Assembly: GCA_020744225.1 (NCBI GenBank)
Contig: JAGMWG010000005.1
Location: 310,001-374,000, forward strand
Direction: 5' to 3'
DNA: 64,000 nucleotides
Origin: Paraphoma chrysanthemicola
Taxonomy: Eukaryota > Ascomycota > Dothideomycetes > Pleosporales > Phaeosphaeriaceae
Shown here: piece by piece, positions 22,259 to 31,318 of the stretch
Layout of the letters: every line of letters starts with the position of its first letter
How positions within the stretch are numbered: position 1 is the stretch's first letter
The notes under the pieces: model-generated
The model's input: the letters and a program-made list of their open reading frames with translations, nothing else
What the model was told of the DNA's origin: nothing
Database searches by the model: none
Program-made: the position numbers and the translations under genes

Positions 22259-23806
22259 TCAATTCGATTTCTTCTTCAATATGTAATCTCCACCTTTAAC
22301 GGCTTTGTATATGCCATACAGTCCGCTGAGGAAAGTGTTACCCATCACGAGTCTCTTCAAGCCACCCTTTAAGCCCTTGCCAAATTCTTGCTTTCTGCCG
22401 CGATCCTTGACTTTGTCCCAGATTGAGGGCAAGGACGTTGCGTTGAACTTACGTCGCAAGGCGTCGTACTTTTGCTTGTCGTACACTTGCCACCACTCCT
22501 CTTCGGTATAAAATACCCGAGAGTACAGCCACTTCAGCCCACCTAGCTCGCGCATTTTGGCTTCGATTTCGCGGTTCGCTCGCACAAATTCTGTCTCGGA
22601 GGATGGATATGGACCCCATACACCAACGTTGATGAAGTCGCCATTGTACTCGATGCCGCTCTCGTTACCATCAACCAAGCTGGCATACAACTTTGGATGG
22701 CCCATTGAGCTGCGGCCATCGCTTCGTAGTGGACACAGCCAGAGGGGATATATTCCAAATTTCTTGTCCACATACTCTGTGAAAGCCGCCGTATTCCTGG
22801 TTGGGAAAGCAATGTCGTGGATGATGTATCGATCTGTGTATCCAGAGGCATGTAACGCATGGTACATGATTCTTGTATGCATGAAGTAATCCAGCAAGAA
22901 GCGTGTGAACCAAACAAAAGGCACCATGAAGTGCTTGTAAGCGTACATTCCCATCCAGAACGCACCTCTGTCGTAGCGAAACAGATAATCCTCTATGGGC
23001 ACAAGCTCCTTGGTGATGGTGTCTGTCCGTGCTATGGATCTCGCGTGGATCCAGAACCACTCGTCCCAGGGCCTAGAAAAGCGGCGAAGAGGAAGATCTG
23101 ATACTGGCTGAGCGTCAGCCAAGCGGCCAGCCACAACAATGCCCAAGTCTTGTGCAAAAAGAACACCGTCAACGTAGTCATTCTGGCGCTCTTTTGTTTG
23201 TTGTTGAATCTTGCTCGTCGCTTCTGCGAAAGATCTCGTTGGATGGTAGGTTACCTCGACCAGCTGCTTCAGGGGCAACAGCTGCAATTCCACCATAGTC
23301 AACACGCCGAGCGTGCCGAAGCTTCCTCGCAGGCCGTCGAAAAGCTCCTGGTTCTGGGTCGCAGAGGCGGTGACAAGCGTTCCATCAGCGAGCACCACTT
23401 CTGCGCTGATGACTGTCTGATCGAAGAAGCCATATTTGAAACTGCTGCTTTCTCCAGCCGTGCCAACAAAGCCGCCTCCTACTGTGATGCCCGGGAATTC
23501 CATGACTACCGGAGGCAGCAGACCGTGTTTCATTGTCTCGCGTACCAGCGCGTCCATGGGCACATTTGGCTCCACGAGTGCAGTGGATTTTCCGTGATCG
23601 ATGGACAGAACATGATTGAGCGAGCTCACGTCGACAATGGTTTCGCGATCAAAGTCCGCATGACGGGTGCTGTTGGTGCTCCCATGGTATACGCGAAAGG
23701 GCGACTTCGTGTTGTAGAAGTGGTGAATGCGACCGCGCACCTTTTCGACCGTGGCTTTGTGAGCGTCCATGCTCGTGTCCTTGTGTGTTTCCCCAGGGCG
23801 GCGCAT
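22259..23806 (-). CDS. Delta(24)-sterol reductase-like FAD oxidoreductase (DHCR24 type), copy 1
   Basis: Single exon, 515 residues from the ATG at 23806; a second ATG at 23770 (MDAHKATVEKV) aligns with the start of copy 2 and may be the true start. An FAD-binding domain of the VAO/PCMH type covers about residues 30-200: FRVYHGSTNSTR, DVSSLNHVLSID, ALVEPNVPMDALV, ITVGGGFVGTAGESSSFKYG and GSFGTLGVLTMVEL. The second half has YLFRYDRGAFWMG and PLWLCPLR, as in DHCR24/DIMINUTO enzymes, which reduce the sterol side-chain C24 double bond using NADPH. Fungi make ergosterol by a different C24 route, so the substrate here is open. It faces copy 2 head to head across about 570 bp. Confidence 0.87.
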   Translation of the reverse strand: MRRPGETHKDTSMDAHKATVEKVRGRIHHFYNTKSPFRVYHGSTNSTRHADFDRETIVDVSSLNHVLSIDHGKSTALVEPNVPMDALVRETMKHGLLPPVVMEFPGITVGGGFVGTAGESSSFKYGFFDQTVISAEVVLADGTLVTASATQNQELFDGLRGSFGTLGVLTMVELQLLPLKQLVEVTYHPTRSFAEATSKIQQQTKERQNDYVDGVLFAQDLGIVVAGRLADAQPVSDLPLRRFSRPWDEWFWIHARSIARTDTITKELVPIEDYLFRYDRGAFWMGMYAYKHFMVPFVWFTRFLLDYFMHTRIMYHALHASGYTDRYIIHDIAFPTRNTAAFTEYVDKKFGIYPLWLCPLRSDGRSSMGHPKLYASLVDGNESGIEYNGDFINVGVWGPYPSSETEFVRANREIEAKMRELGGLKWLYSRVFYTEEEWWQVYDKQKYDALRRKFNATSLPSIWDKVKDRGRKQEFGKGLKGGLKRLVMGNTFLSGLYGIYKAVKGGDYILKKKSN

Positions 23807-24376
23807 TACACGCTCCGGTGCGGATGAGGTTGCGCTAACTTAGTTGGCCGTGCCTGCTTCTTCGGAACCAATGCAACAACAACACTCACAAATGCACGTT
23901 TTGCCCCAATTCCTCTTCAAATGTATATCGATTCACAACGCTGGCGACAGCACAGCCACAGACGGGCACGCTCTCGGCACGTCAATTTCGTTCAGTCCCC
24001 GCGCGGCCGCTGGCTTAGCGAGTGGAGCCACATCCGGGCGTTCCGGCAATGCATGCAGGATGCACAATTCCACGAGGAATGATGCAGAGCACAATGCGGG
24101 GGTTTTTGGTTCTGCAGAAATGATGCCCCTGGCGTTGCTGACAAGGCAAGCTGAATCAAGAGCTTCTGGAAGTGGCTTCCAGAGAACAGCTATCTCACGA
24201 AAATGACATGCGTGCACGGAGAAGCGTACCTGCATCGCTGCGAGGATCGCGCGGAAGGATCAAGAAGCCGATAAGCTTGGTGTGGAGAAGGCTCAGCCCT
24301 GCGCTTAGGTCAGACATGGACGACTTGCACTCAAGCTGTATCTTCCATTCCATTCCGAAGCACCAACAACATCGCT
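23807..24376. promoter_or_regulatory. Shared divergent promoter of the two DHCR24-like genes
   Basis: The 570 bases between the two divergent starts contain no credible gene and must hold both promoters. No specific binding site could be named. The placement suggests co-regulation. Confidence 0.6.
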
Positions 24377-26049
24377 ATGGAAGAGCATAAGTCCACCATT
24401 GCTAAGCTTGCATCCGAAGTCGCACGCTTCAGCGCATCGAAGACACCATTTCGAATATACCATGGCTCCACGTTGTCAACACGGCAGTCGTCTCGACGGC
24501 GCGGAGAAATCATCGACGTCAGTTCGCTGAACCATGTCCTTCAATTCAATGTGGCTGAGAAGACGGTGCTTGTGGAGCCCAATGTGTCCATGGACCGCCT
24601 AGTGGAAGCAACGCTCGCGCAAGGGTTGTTACCGAAGGTCGTGATGGGTATGTGTACAATGAGGCGTTGCGAGGGCATGCGAGAGTAGAGCTGACGACCT
24701 TTTTCAGAGTTACCAAACATCACAGTGGGTGGCGGGTAAGCCTCATCGCTCCCTGTCCACATCTTCTTGGCGCACAGCATTCAATTTAGACTGGTCATTT
24801 GAGGTCGTGCTCCTAGGATATTTGCTAATCAAGTCACAGCTTTGCTGGAACCAGCGGCGAGAGTAGTTCATACAAGTATGGGCTCTTTGACCGTTCGATT
24901 CGAGGGGTTGAGATGATCCTGGGAAACGGTGAAGTGGTTTGGGCATCTGCCCAAGAGCACAAGGACCTCTTCTTTACCGCTGCGGGCAGCTGTGGAAGTC
25001 TCGGAGTCATCACGCTTCTGAAGATGGAACTCATCGAGGCAAAGAGCCATGTTGAGCTGCAGTATATTGCGGTGAACAGCACTCAAGAAGCAGTACAACA
25101 ACTACGACACTACCAATCTGAAGCAGATGTCGACTACATGGACGGCATCATGTACTCGTTGACCAGTGGTGTGGTTATGATTGGACGCCTAACGAACCAA
25201 GTCGACCCGGAAAAGACGTATCGCTTTGACAGAGCACACGATCCGTGGTTCTATATGCATGCTGAAGATGTGCTAAAGGGGCTCAGGAGCGACGAGAGGG
25301 AGTACCGAGAAACAATACCGGTGCAGACGTACCTCTTCCGGTATGACAGGGGCGTATTCTGGAGCGGCCTACGTGCTTTTAAATATTTTGTCACACCTTT
25401 CAACCGTCTGACCCGATACCTGCTCGACCCTTTCATGTACTCGCGGACCATGGTGCATGCGTTGCACAGATCTGGAATCGCGTCCAGGACAATCATCCAG
25501 GACTACGGTGTGCCATACGACGCAGCCGAAGAGTTTGTCAAGTGGACAGACGAGAGGACGGGCATTTGGCCTCTGTGGCTTTGCCCGGTCAAATCAGCAC
25601 CGCAAGACGAGCGCAGCTTCTCGCAGGGCAACAACATCAAAGAGGATATTCTGCTCGACGTTGGCATATGGGATATGGGCCCAGCCGACGCTCGTGCCTT
25701 CATCAAGCTCAATCGCGACTTTGAAGCCAAGGTCACGGAGCTTGGGGGCATGAAGTGCTTGTACGCCCATGCCTACTATACAGAGGAGGAGTTCTGGGAC
25801 ATTTACGACGAGAAGAAGTATGCGGAGCTCAGGAGAAAGTACCACGCAGAGAGCCTGCCAAGCGTGTTCGACAAGGTCAAGGTCGATCTGCAGGGAGTAG
25901 CGGGTGGAAAGCACGAGATGGAGGCTGTGAGCTGGAGTGAATGGGCATACAATGGCTTCTGGAGTACTTGGCCACTGGGAGGCTTGTATGGAGTCGCCAG
26001 CGCGACCAAGGGACTTTTGATGCCGAGCGACTTTCTACTGAAGAAGTAA
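24377..26049 (+). CDS. Delta(24)-sterol reductase-like FAD oxidoreductase, copy 2
   Basis: Three exons: 24377..24647, 24708..24735 and 24840..26049; 502 residues. The middle exon is only 28 bp and encodes ELPNITVGG. The FAD-binding domain is restored by splicing: FRIYHGSTLSTR, DVSSLNHVLQF, VLVEPNVSMDRLV, then ITVGG joined to GFAGTSGESSSYKYG, and CGSLGVITLLKMEL. The back half keeps YLFRYDRGVFWSG, GIWPLWLCPVKS and AYYTEEEFWDIYDEKKY, matching copy 1. The two are clearly paralogues. Both introns interrupt the FAD-loop region that is uninterrupted in copy 1. The substrate is unknown for the same reason as copy 1. Confidence 0.87.
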
Positions 26050-26820
26050 ATGTTGGCAATAGGATCCGCGGAGGTTGCAGATGAGGCGCATTTGATGATG
26101 CCTGCTGCGGTCATGCAAAGGAGTAGTTCACGGGACATCCTTGTTGGTTTTCCCCTTGCAGGGTTCTTGAGCTGCGAACTCGACTTATTTTCTCCACGCG
26201 GTCCAGCCTGATCGCGACGGGAGAGCAGCCAATGTGCCGTGTCGCGTCATCGGACGGCCTGCGCACGGCAGGGAAACCAGTTCCTGCGTGGTTGCAGACG
26301 GTGATTCGCGGTTCACGTGTGTGTGGTTTCAGCTTGCGCGGTGCGGCAGGTGAAGACGCGTGAAGAAAGCTCGTCGCGTCGACGTCAGACGGGGCGGGCG
26401 CTAGGCGGAGGCTCCTCCTTAACGTTATTGGTCGTGAAACAATCTGCAAGACTGACGTAGCATCACCGCTACTGCTCCCCACCGCCAACCTCCCCAATTC
26501 ACTTGATATACTCGCACACAGGCAGCAAATCCCCCTCCTCGACGTACAAAGCTAATTCCTCTGCTGCCCCACCGCTACCAGCACAACCCTCTCCACACCG
26601 CAACCCACCCACAACTGCTGCATTTGCATAATTCTCATTAATTCCTGGGAGATTGAGCCGACCACAGGGCACATAGCGACTTTTGCTTTTGCACGACACT
26701 TTTTTATTTTTGGATAGGTATGCATTTCACACACACACACACACACACACACAGCCTCCCTCTCGCCTACTGACGCTGACCGTACCAAAGAACAACACAC
26801 GCAGACACACTTGACCAGCC
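26050..26820. other. Intergenic region and 5' leader of the AT-hook gene
   Basis: About 770 bases without a gene. The part from about 26470 to 26820 has CT-rich tracts and a (CA)n repeat typical of a fungal promoter or 5' leader. Minus-strand frames here arise from the same low-complexity sequence. Confidence 0.5.
26728..26753. repeat. (CA)13 dinucleotide microsatellite
   Basis: Thirteen uninterrupted CA units, 68 bases upstream of the ATG at 26821, so probably in the 5' untranslated leader or core promoter of the AT-hook coiled-coil gene. Likely length-polymorphic between strains. Confidence 0.9.
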
Positions 26821-29800
26821 ATGGCCCGTCTTAGTGGCCTCCCATCGGAGCACCACCACGAGGGACCGGGCGATGCACCTCGACGGAAGCGCGGCCGCCC
26901 GAACAAGAACCAGCCGTCGTCGCAGTCGCAGTCACAGTCACAGTCACAGGATGTCGTGTCGACAGGCAAACGGACTGCCTCACCGAGCGCCGAGCTTTCA
27001 CAGACCAAGCGCACCAAGCGCGTGCAGGTCGACGATGAAGATCAAATCACGCAGGAGATGGAAGAGTCCGTCTCGCGCTCGCAGGCAGGCGACACCATCC
27101 GCGTCGAGACACACTCCAGCACCACCACGCGCCGAGGCAACCGCCGCCACTCTGAGCCGCCCGTGGCTGCCCAGGACAGCGACGACGAGCTGGCCGTGAA
27201 CCTACTGCCCTCCACACAGCCCGCCCCGGGCCTCACGCCACACCTCAACCGCATCGGCGCTGTCCGTCGTGATCTCGCCACGACCCGCCGCGCCCGCATG
27301 TCCATGCCCGCCCAGCTGCACATCGAGCGCGTTGACGAGGAGGTCGACGGCACCCAGTTCCAGTACGCGCCCCTCACCGCTGTCCTCGACAGCCGCACAC
27401 GCCGCCGCCTCCGCCGCAGCCACCTCAGCCAGGAGGTCAACGAGATCGAGGACCACCAGAAGAAGGACAAGAGCGTGCTGCTCGAGCTCCGCCGCCAGCT
27501 CAAGGTCCAGGACGCCAAGATCCGCGACCTGGAGTTCCGCCTCGAGGCGGGCCGCATGGGCCAAATCGACATGACCGACGACCATGCTGAAGCACTGGAG
27601 CAGGAGCTCGAACAGGCGCGTGACGAAATCGATGCTCTCCGCGCCTCCTCAATCTACAATGGCAGCGATCGCGAGCTGAGCGTCTTCGACGGCGCCGGAG
27701 ACATGTCAGAGGACGAAGACGAGCGAGTGCTGTTGGTCAATCCTGACGAACTCCACCTCAAGCGAGACATTGACATTATTTACGCACCAAACGGCAAGTA
27801 CGCCTCTCGCGTGCAGGAGCTCTCCAGCCAGATGACTTTCGAATCCCTCCCTGAGCTCTCGCAGCTGACCCACGACACGCTGATGGAGGATGACGACACC
27901 ATTGTCCCCGACAAGATTCAGGACCAGGCCGTTGAGCGCTACGAGCGAGAGCTGCAGCACTACATTCGCATCCTCGCCGAGTCGCAGGGTGCTCTGCGTG
28001 TCCTCACTCTGGAGCTTCAGAACCTACACTATCTGGAAGCCGGCCGGTCGAGCAACGACATTTTGGTTGAGCTACGCCACGGCTTCGACACCCTGCGCCT
28101 AGAGGTCGAGAAGTTCTTCCCTGGCTCCACCGCCAACCTCACGAACCAGCAGCTGCTCCACAAGATCCCCGAACTGTTTGGCGGCATCTTCTTCGAGCTG
28201 AAAGAGAAGCTCACCCTCATAAGCACGTCCCAGAAGACTGAAATCCTGCTGCGCCGACAGTACGAGGGCGTTCTAGACCTCCTCGGCGAGTCTGAGGAGC
28301 GAGTCGAGGAGCTCGAGCAGAAGTCGTACAGCCTCGACAAGAGCAATGAGGAGAAGCAGCGCACCATCATCGATCTTGAGGAGCAAGTTACCACGCTGAC
28401 CGAGCTTACCAACACTCAGGACGCCGATCTTGCGGAGAAGACCGCGCAGATCAACGGCCTTGAAGATGAAGTAGGCGACAAGGACACCGCAATTGCACGC
28501 TTGCGTGAAGCCATCGAAACCTACCGCAAAGATCTCGACACGGTCACCCACACTGCTACTACCTTTGAGGCTGAACACCACGAGACCATTGCTCGCATGG
28601 AGCAGGAGCATGGGGAGCAAGTGCGCGCTCTGCAAGCCGACCTCGACGCCGAGCAGGACGCCCGCGAGGCTGCAGAAGGTGATGCCCAGCAAAAGGGCGA
28701 GATTATTGATGACCTTGAAGGTCGCATCGAGCGCATGGATGCTGAGGTTGACTCCATCACCCTGGAGATGACCCAGCTTCGTGAACGCCTTGCTGAGCAG
28801 ACTGAGGCTCGCGAGGATGTCGAAGGCCAGCGCGACGAGCAGGCTGAGATGGCCTACGAATACTCTGTAAAGATTGAGAACTTGGAAGAGACCATCATCG
28901 ACCTTAAGACTCAATTGCAGGAATCACAAGCCAATCTGGGCACCGAACGTGGACAGCGCGAACAGACGGAGGCTGCTCTTGACGAGGCGAACGAGAAAAT
29001 TGACGATCTAAATGCACAGATCCGGGATGCTGGCATTCAGGCCAACGAACTGCGCTCCAAGCTCTTCCAGCTGCAACAGGAGAAGGCCGAGGCTATTGCG
29101 CAATTACAAAAAGACGCACAAGCCCGCGAGGACGAACTCACCGAGCAGCTGGATTCTGAAGCCCAGCTTCGCGAGACTGCCGAGAAGACGGTTATGAAGT
29201 TGACCAAGCAGATTGAGAAGCTCGAGGGAACCCTGGCGACCCTCACCATTGACCTGAACAACATGACGGAAGCTCGCCAGCAACTGGAGGACAATCGCGA
29301 GCATCAAGTCACCAACTTGAACCAACAGCTGGCCGACCTCAAGGCCAAGTACCTCGCTTTGGAGACATCGACCAACTCTACCATCACATCTCTTCAGGCG
29401 AACATCACAGACCTCAACAACCAGGTCCACCGCCAGCAGGCTGAGATTAAGCGTCTCACTGAGGAAGCGGTGGAGAAGGATCTCCAGTACGAGCAAGACA
29501 CCAGTGCCCTGAAAGGAGAGATCGAAGTTCTCAAGGAGGATCTTGAAGAACAGCGCACGGAGAATATGCAGAACCAGAAAGAGATCACGTCTCTTTCTCA
29601 GCGTGTCGAGAGTGAGGCGAATGAGCTTCTCAACATGATGAACTCGCACAGTGAGGAGGTCGATTCGCTAAAGACTGTCATCTCGACCCACGAGGCCACC
29701 ATCCGCAACCTGCAGGCTCATGCGTCGCAGCGCAGCACTGAGTATGAAGAGGAGCTCACGGAGCGCACGCGTGAGATTGAGGAGATGCAGATTATGGGCA

Positions 29801-30216
29801 CTGCGCGCGTGGAGACCATCACCGTACTCCAGTCGCAGATTGAGGACCTCAAGATTCGCTTCGCCAAGCAAGAAGAGGATACCCGAGTCACCATTGATGC
29901 CCTCAATCTGGCTCATCGTCAGCTTATCGACCAGAACGAGGCCCTCTCTGCAGCACTGAAGAAGCGCAACGCCGACACACTCAAGGCTGTTCAGGAAATG
30001 AAGTCTGCCAACGTGGTCATCAAGACTCAGGGCATTGACCTCGGCAAAGTCCAGAACGGCAAGGTCATTAAGACTACGGAGAAGGTCAAGGTTGGCAAAA
30101 AGGGCAGTAAGAAGAAGGTGTCTGCCCGCTCATGGCGCGACTCTGGCATGTTCGAGGACGAGCCATCCAAGGTGGATGGTGAGGAAGACATCGGCGAAGA
30201 CTTCCTCGCCGCATAG
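26821..30216 (+). CDS. Large AT-hook coiled-coil protein (probably nuclear)
   Basis: Single exon, 1131 residues. An AT-hook-like motif RRKRGRPNK (residues 21-29) suggests binding to the minor groove of AT-rich DNA. A Ser-Gln repeat (SQSQSQSQSQ, about 34-43) and a basic stretch (TKRTKRV) follow. From about residue 200 to 1060 the protein is nearly all heptad coiled coil, for example LEQELEQARDEIDAL and IEKLEGTLATLTIDL. There is no motor or ATPase domain, so this is not an SMC or kinesin protein. The tail is basic (KVKVGKKGSKKK) then acidic. The design suits a chromatin, nuclear-matrix or spindle scaffold, but no family with known function is recognised. Confidence 0.85.
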   Translation: MARLSGLPSEHHHEGPGDAPRRKRGRPNKNQPSSQSQSQSQSQDVVSTGKRTASPSAELSQTKRTKRVQVDDEDQITQEMEESVSRSQAGDTIRVETHSSTTTRRGNRRHSEPPVAAQDSDDELAVNLLPSTQPAPGLTPHLNRIGAVRRDLATTRRARMSMPAQLHIERVDEEVDGTQFQYAPLTAVLDSRTRRRLRRSHLSQEVNEIEDHQKKDKSVLLELRRQLKVQDAKIRDLEFRLEAGRMGQIDMTDDHAEALEQELEQARDEIDALRASSIYNGSDRELSVFDGAGDMSEDEDERVLLVNPDELHLKRDIDIIYAPNGKYASRVQELSSQMTFESLPELSQLTHDTLMEDDDTIVPDKIQDQAVERYERELQHYIRILAESQGALRVLTLELQNLHYLEAGRSSNDILVELRHGFDTLRLEVEKFFPGSTANLTNQQLLHKIPELFGGIFFELKEKLTLISTSQKTEILLRRQYEGVLDLLGESEERVEELEQKSYSLDKSNEEKQRTIIDLEEQVTTLTELTNTQDADLAEKTAQINGLEDEVGDKDTAIARLREAIETYRKDLDTVTHTATTFEAEHHETIARMEQEHGEQVRALQADLDAEQDAREAAEGDAQQKGEIIDDLEGRIERMDAEVDSITLEMTQLRERLAEQTEAREDVEGQRDEQAEMAYEYSVKIENLEETIIDLKTQLQESQANLGTERGQREQTEAALDEANEKIDDLNAQIRDAGIQANELRSKLFQLQQEKAEAIAQLQKDAQAREDELTEQLDSEAQLRETAEKTVMKLTKQIEKLEGTLATLTIDLNNMTEARQQLEDNREHQVTNLNQQLADLKAKYLALETSTNSTITSLQANITDLNNQVHRQQAEIKRLTEEAVEKDLQYEQDTSALKGEIEVLKEDLEEQRTENMQNQKEITSLSQRVESEANELLNMMNSHSEEVDSLKTVISTHEATIRNLQAHASQRSTEYEEELTERTREIEEMQIMGTARVETITVLQSQIEDLKIRFAKQEEDTRVTIDALNLAHRQLIDQNEALSAALKKRNADTLKAVQEMKSANVVIKTQGIDLGKVQNGKVIKTTEKVKVGKKGSKKKVSARSWRDSGMFEDEPSKVDGEEDIGEDFLAA

Positions 30217-30898
30217 ACACCTTCTTCATCACTCCCGTGATTGAGAGGAGTGTTCACGACTTTTATCTGCACATACTCCGCTGTCGTTGTCACATAGCGC
30301 CATTTTCTTTATTGGTCTCGCGCGCCAGCGTTTCTTGCGCGAGCCAATGATTCTTGTTACGACCTTTGTTTGAGACATTTGGCTTAAAATGAATCACCAG
30401 TATTGTTACATCACGACTTGACGACGGCTTCATCGCTTCATCTCTTCTGGAATGTAGACTGTTGGTCACGACTTTGGGTATTGCATAGCGTGGTTTCTGG
30501 ACTGGCGAAGACCTTGATAGGAAAAGTAGGGTAGGATAGGATAGGATAATGAAAAGTCATCGTTAACAAATACGCATATTTGGTTGGTGGATTCCTACTG
30601 AGTTCGCGAGCGAAGACCAATTTCAGTGTCGCGATCGCTCTTAACGCGCTTCTGAAACACTCATGCGACAGCTTGCGTCAACCACCAGCACATGTCCCGT
30701 CGCGAAGTGGGGCTACATCGGGAGACGAACATCATGCAGTGATCTCCCATCTCCCGTCTCCCCATCTCTTGTCCTTCCCATACCGCCGAAATCCCTCCAG
30801 ACACACCACACACATATCCATCACCTCACCTTTCCCAACATAATACACCGAACCCAATCCTTCTCGAAACACGTTCCTCCCTCAAACCATATCCCGAA
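30217..30898. other. 3' region of the AT-hook gene and promoter of the next gene
   Basis: About 680 bases. It contains a hairpin-forming inverted repeat (30311..30348), a short GGATA pentamer run at about 30532..30547, and a CT-rich tract before the ATG at 30899. No gene is supported. Confidence 0.5.
30311..30348. repeat. Hairpin-forming inverted repeat with CCAAT ends
   Basis: The left arm ATTGGTCTCGCGC (30311..30323) and right arm GCGCGAGCCAAT (30337..30348) pair fully except for one bulged base, with a 13-base loop. It lies about 95 bases after the AT-hook gene stop. It may be an mRNA 3' end hairpin, or two opposed CCAAT boxes. Confidence 0.5.
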
Positions 30899-31261
30899 AT
30901 GGCGCCCCTCATCCCCCGCGGCTCCCCCGACGACACTACCGTCCTCTTTCTCTTCATCTCCTTCGCCATCCTCATCGTCCTCGCTCTCCTGCTCATCGTG
31001 GTATCCTGCCAAACATGGATGCTCTGGAAGATGGCGCAGGCGGTTGTCGAGCAGGACGCGCGGCTGATCAAGTATCCCGGGTCAGGGAAGCGGCGGAGTT
31101 TGTTGCGGCAGTCGGTGCAGATGGGCAGGGTGGACGAGGAAGACGGTGCGGAGAAGGAGAGCATGATGAGTGGAGGGTTGGGAGTGGGTGATGGAGAGAG
31201 CACCAAGGGATTTAGGTGGGCTGGGAGGGAAAAGAAGGGGTTGATGGGACGCTGGTTTTGA
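30899..31261 (+). CDS. Small single-pass membrane protein
   Basis: Single exon, 120 residues. A long hydrophobic segment lies at about residues 15-38 (VLFLFISFAILIVLALLL), followed by a cytosolic-looking tail rich in Arg, Lys, Gly and acidic residues. No cleavable signal site is obvious, so it is probably an anchored protein. A CT-rich tract precedes the ATG, as in many fungal promoters. No family is recognised. Confidence 0.55.
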   Translation: MAPLIPRGSPDDTTVLFLFISFAILIVLALLLIVVSCQTWMLWKMAQAVVEQDARLIKYPGSGKRRSLLRQSVQMGRVDEEDGAEKESMMSGGLGVGDGESTKGFRWAGREKKGLMGRWF

Positions 31262-31318
31262 AGCATCATGAAGAGGTGATGTGGTTTGGGATTGAAGAGT
31301 TATACTAGGGGTTGGGGA

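Noticed and set aside
27042..29916. Many long minus-strand frames opposite the AT-hook coiled-coil gene
   Set aside because: They are antisense shadows of a GC-rich coiled-coil frame; composition is repetitive Arg/Ser/Leu without domains.
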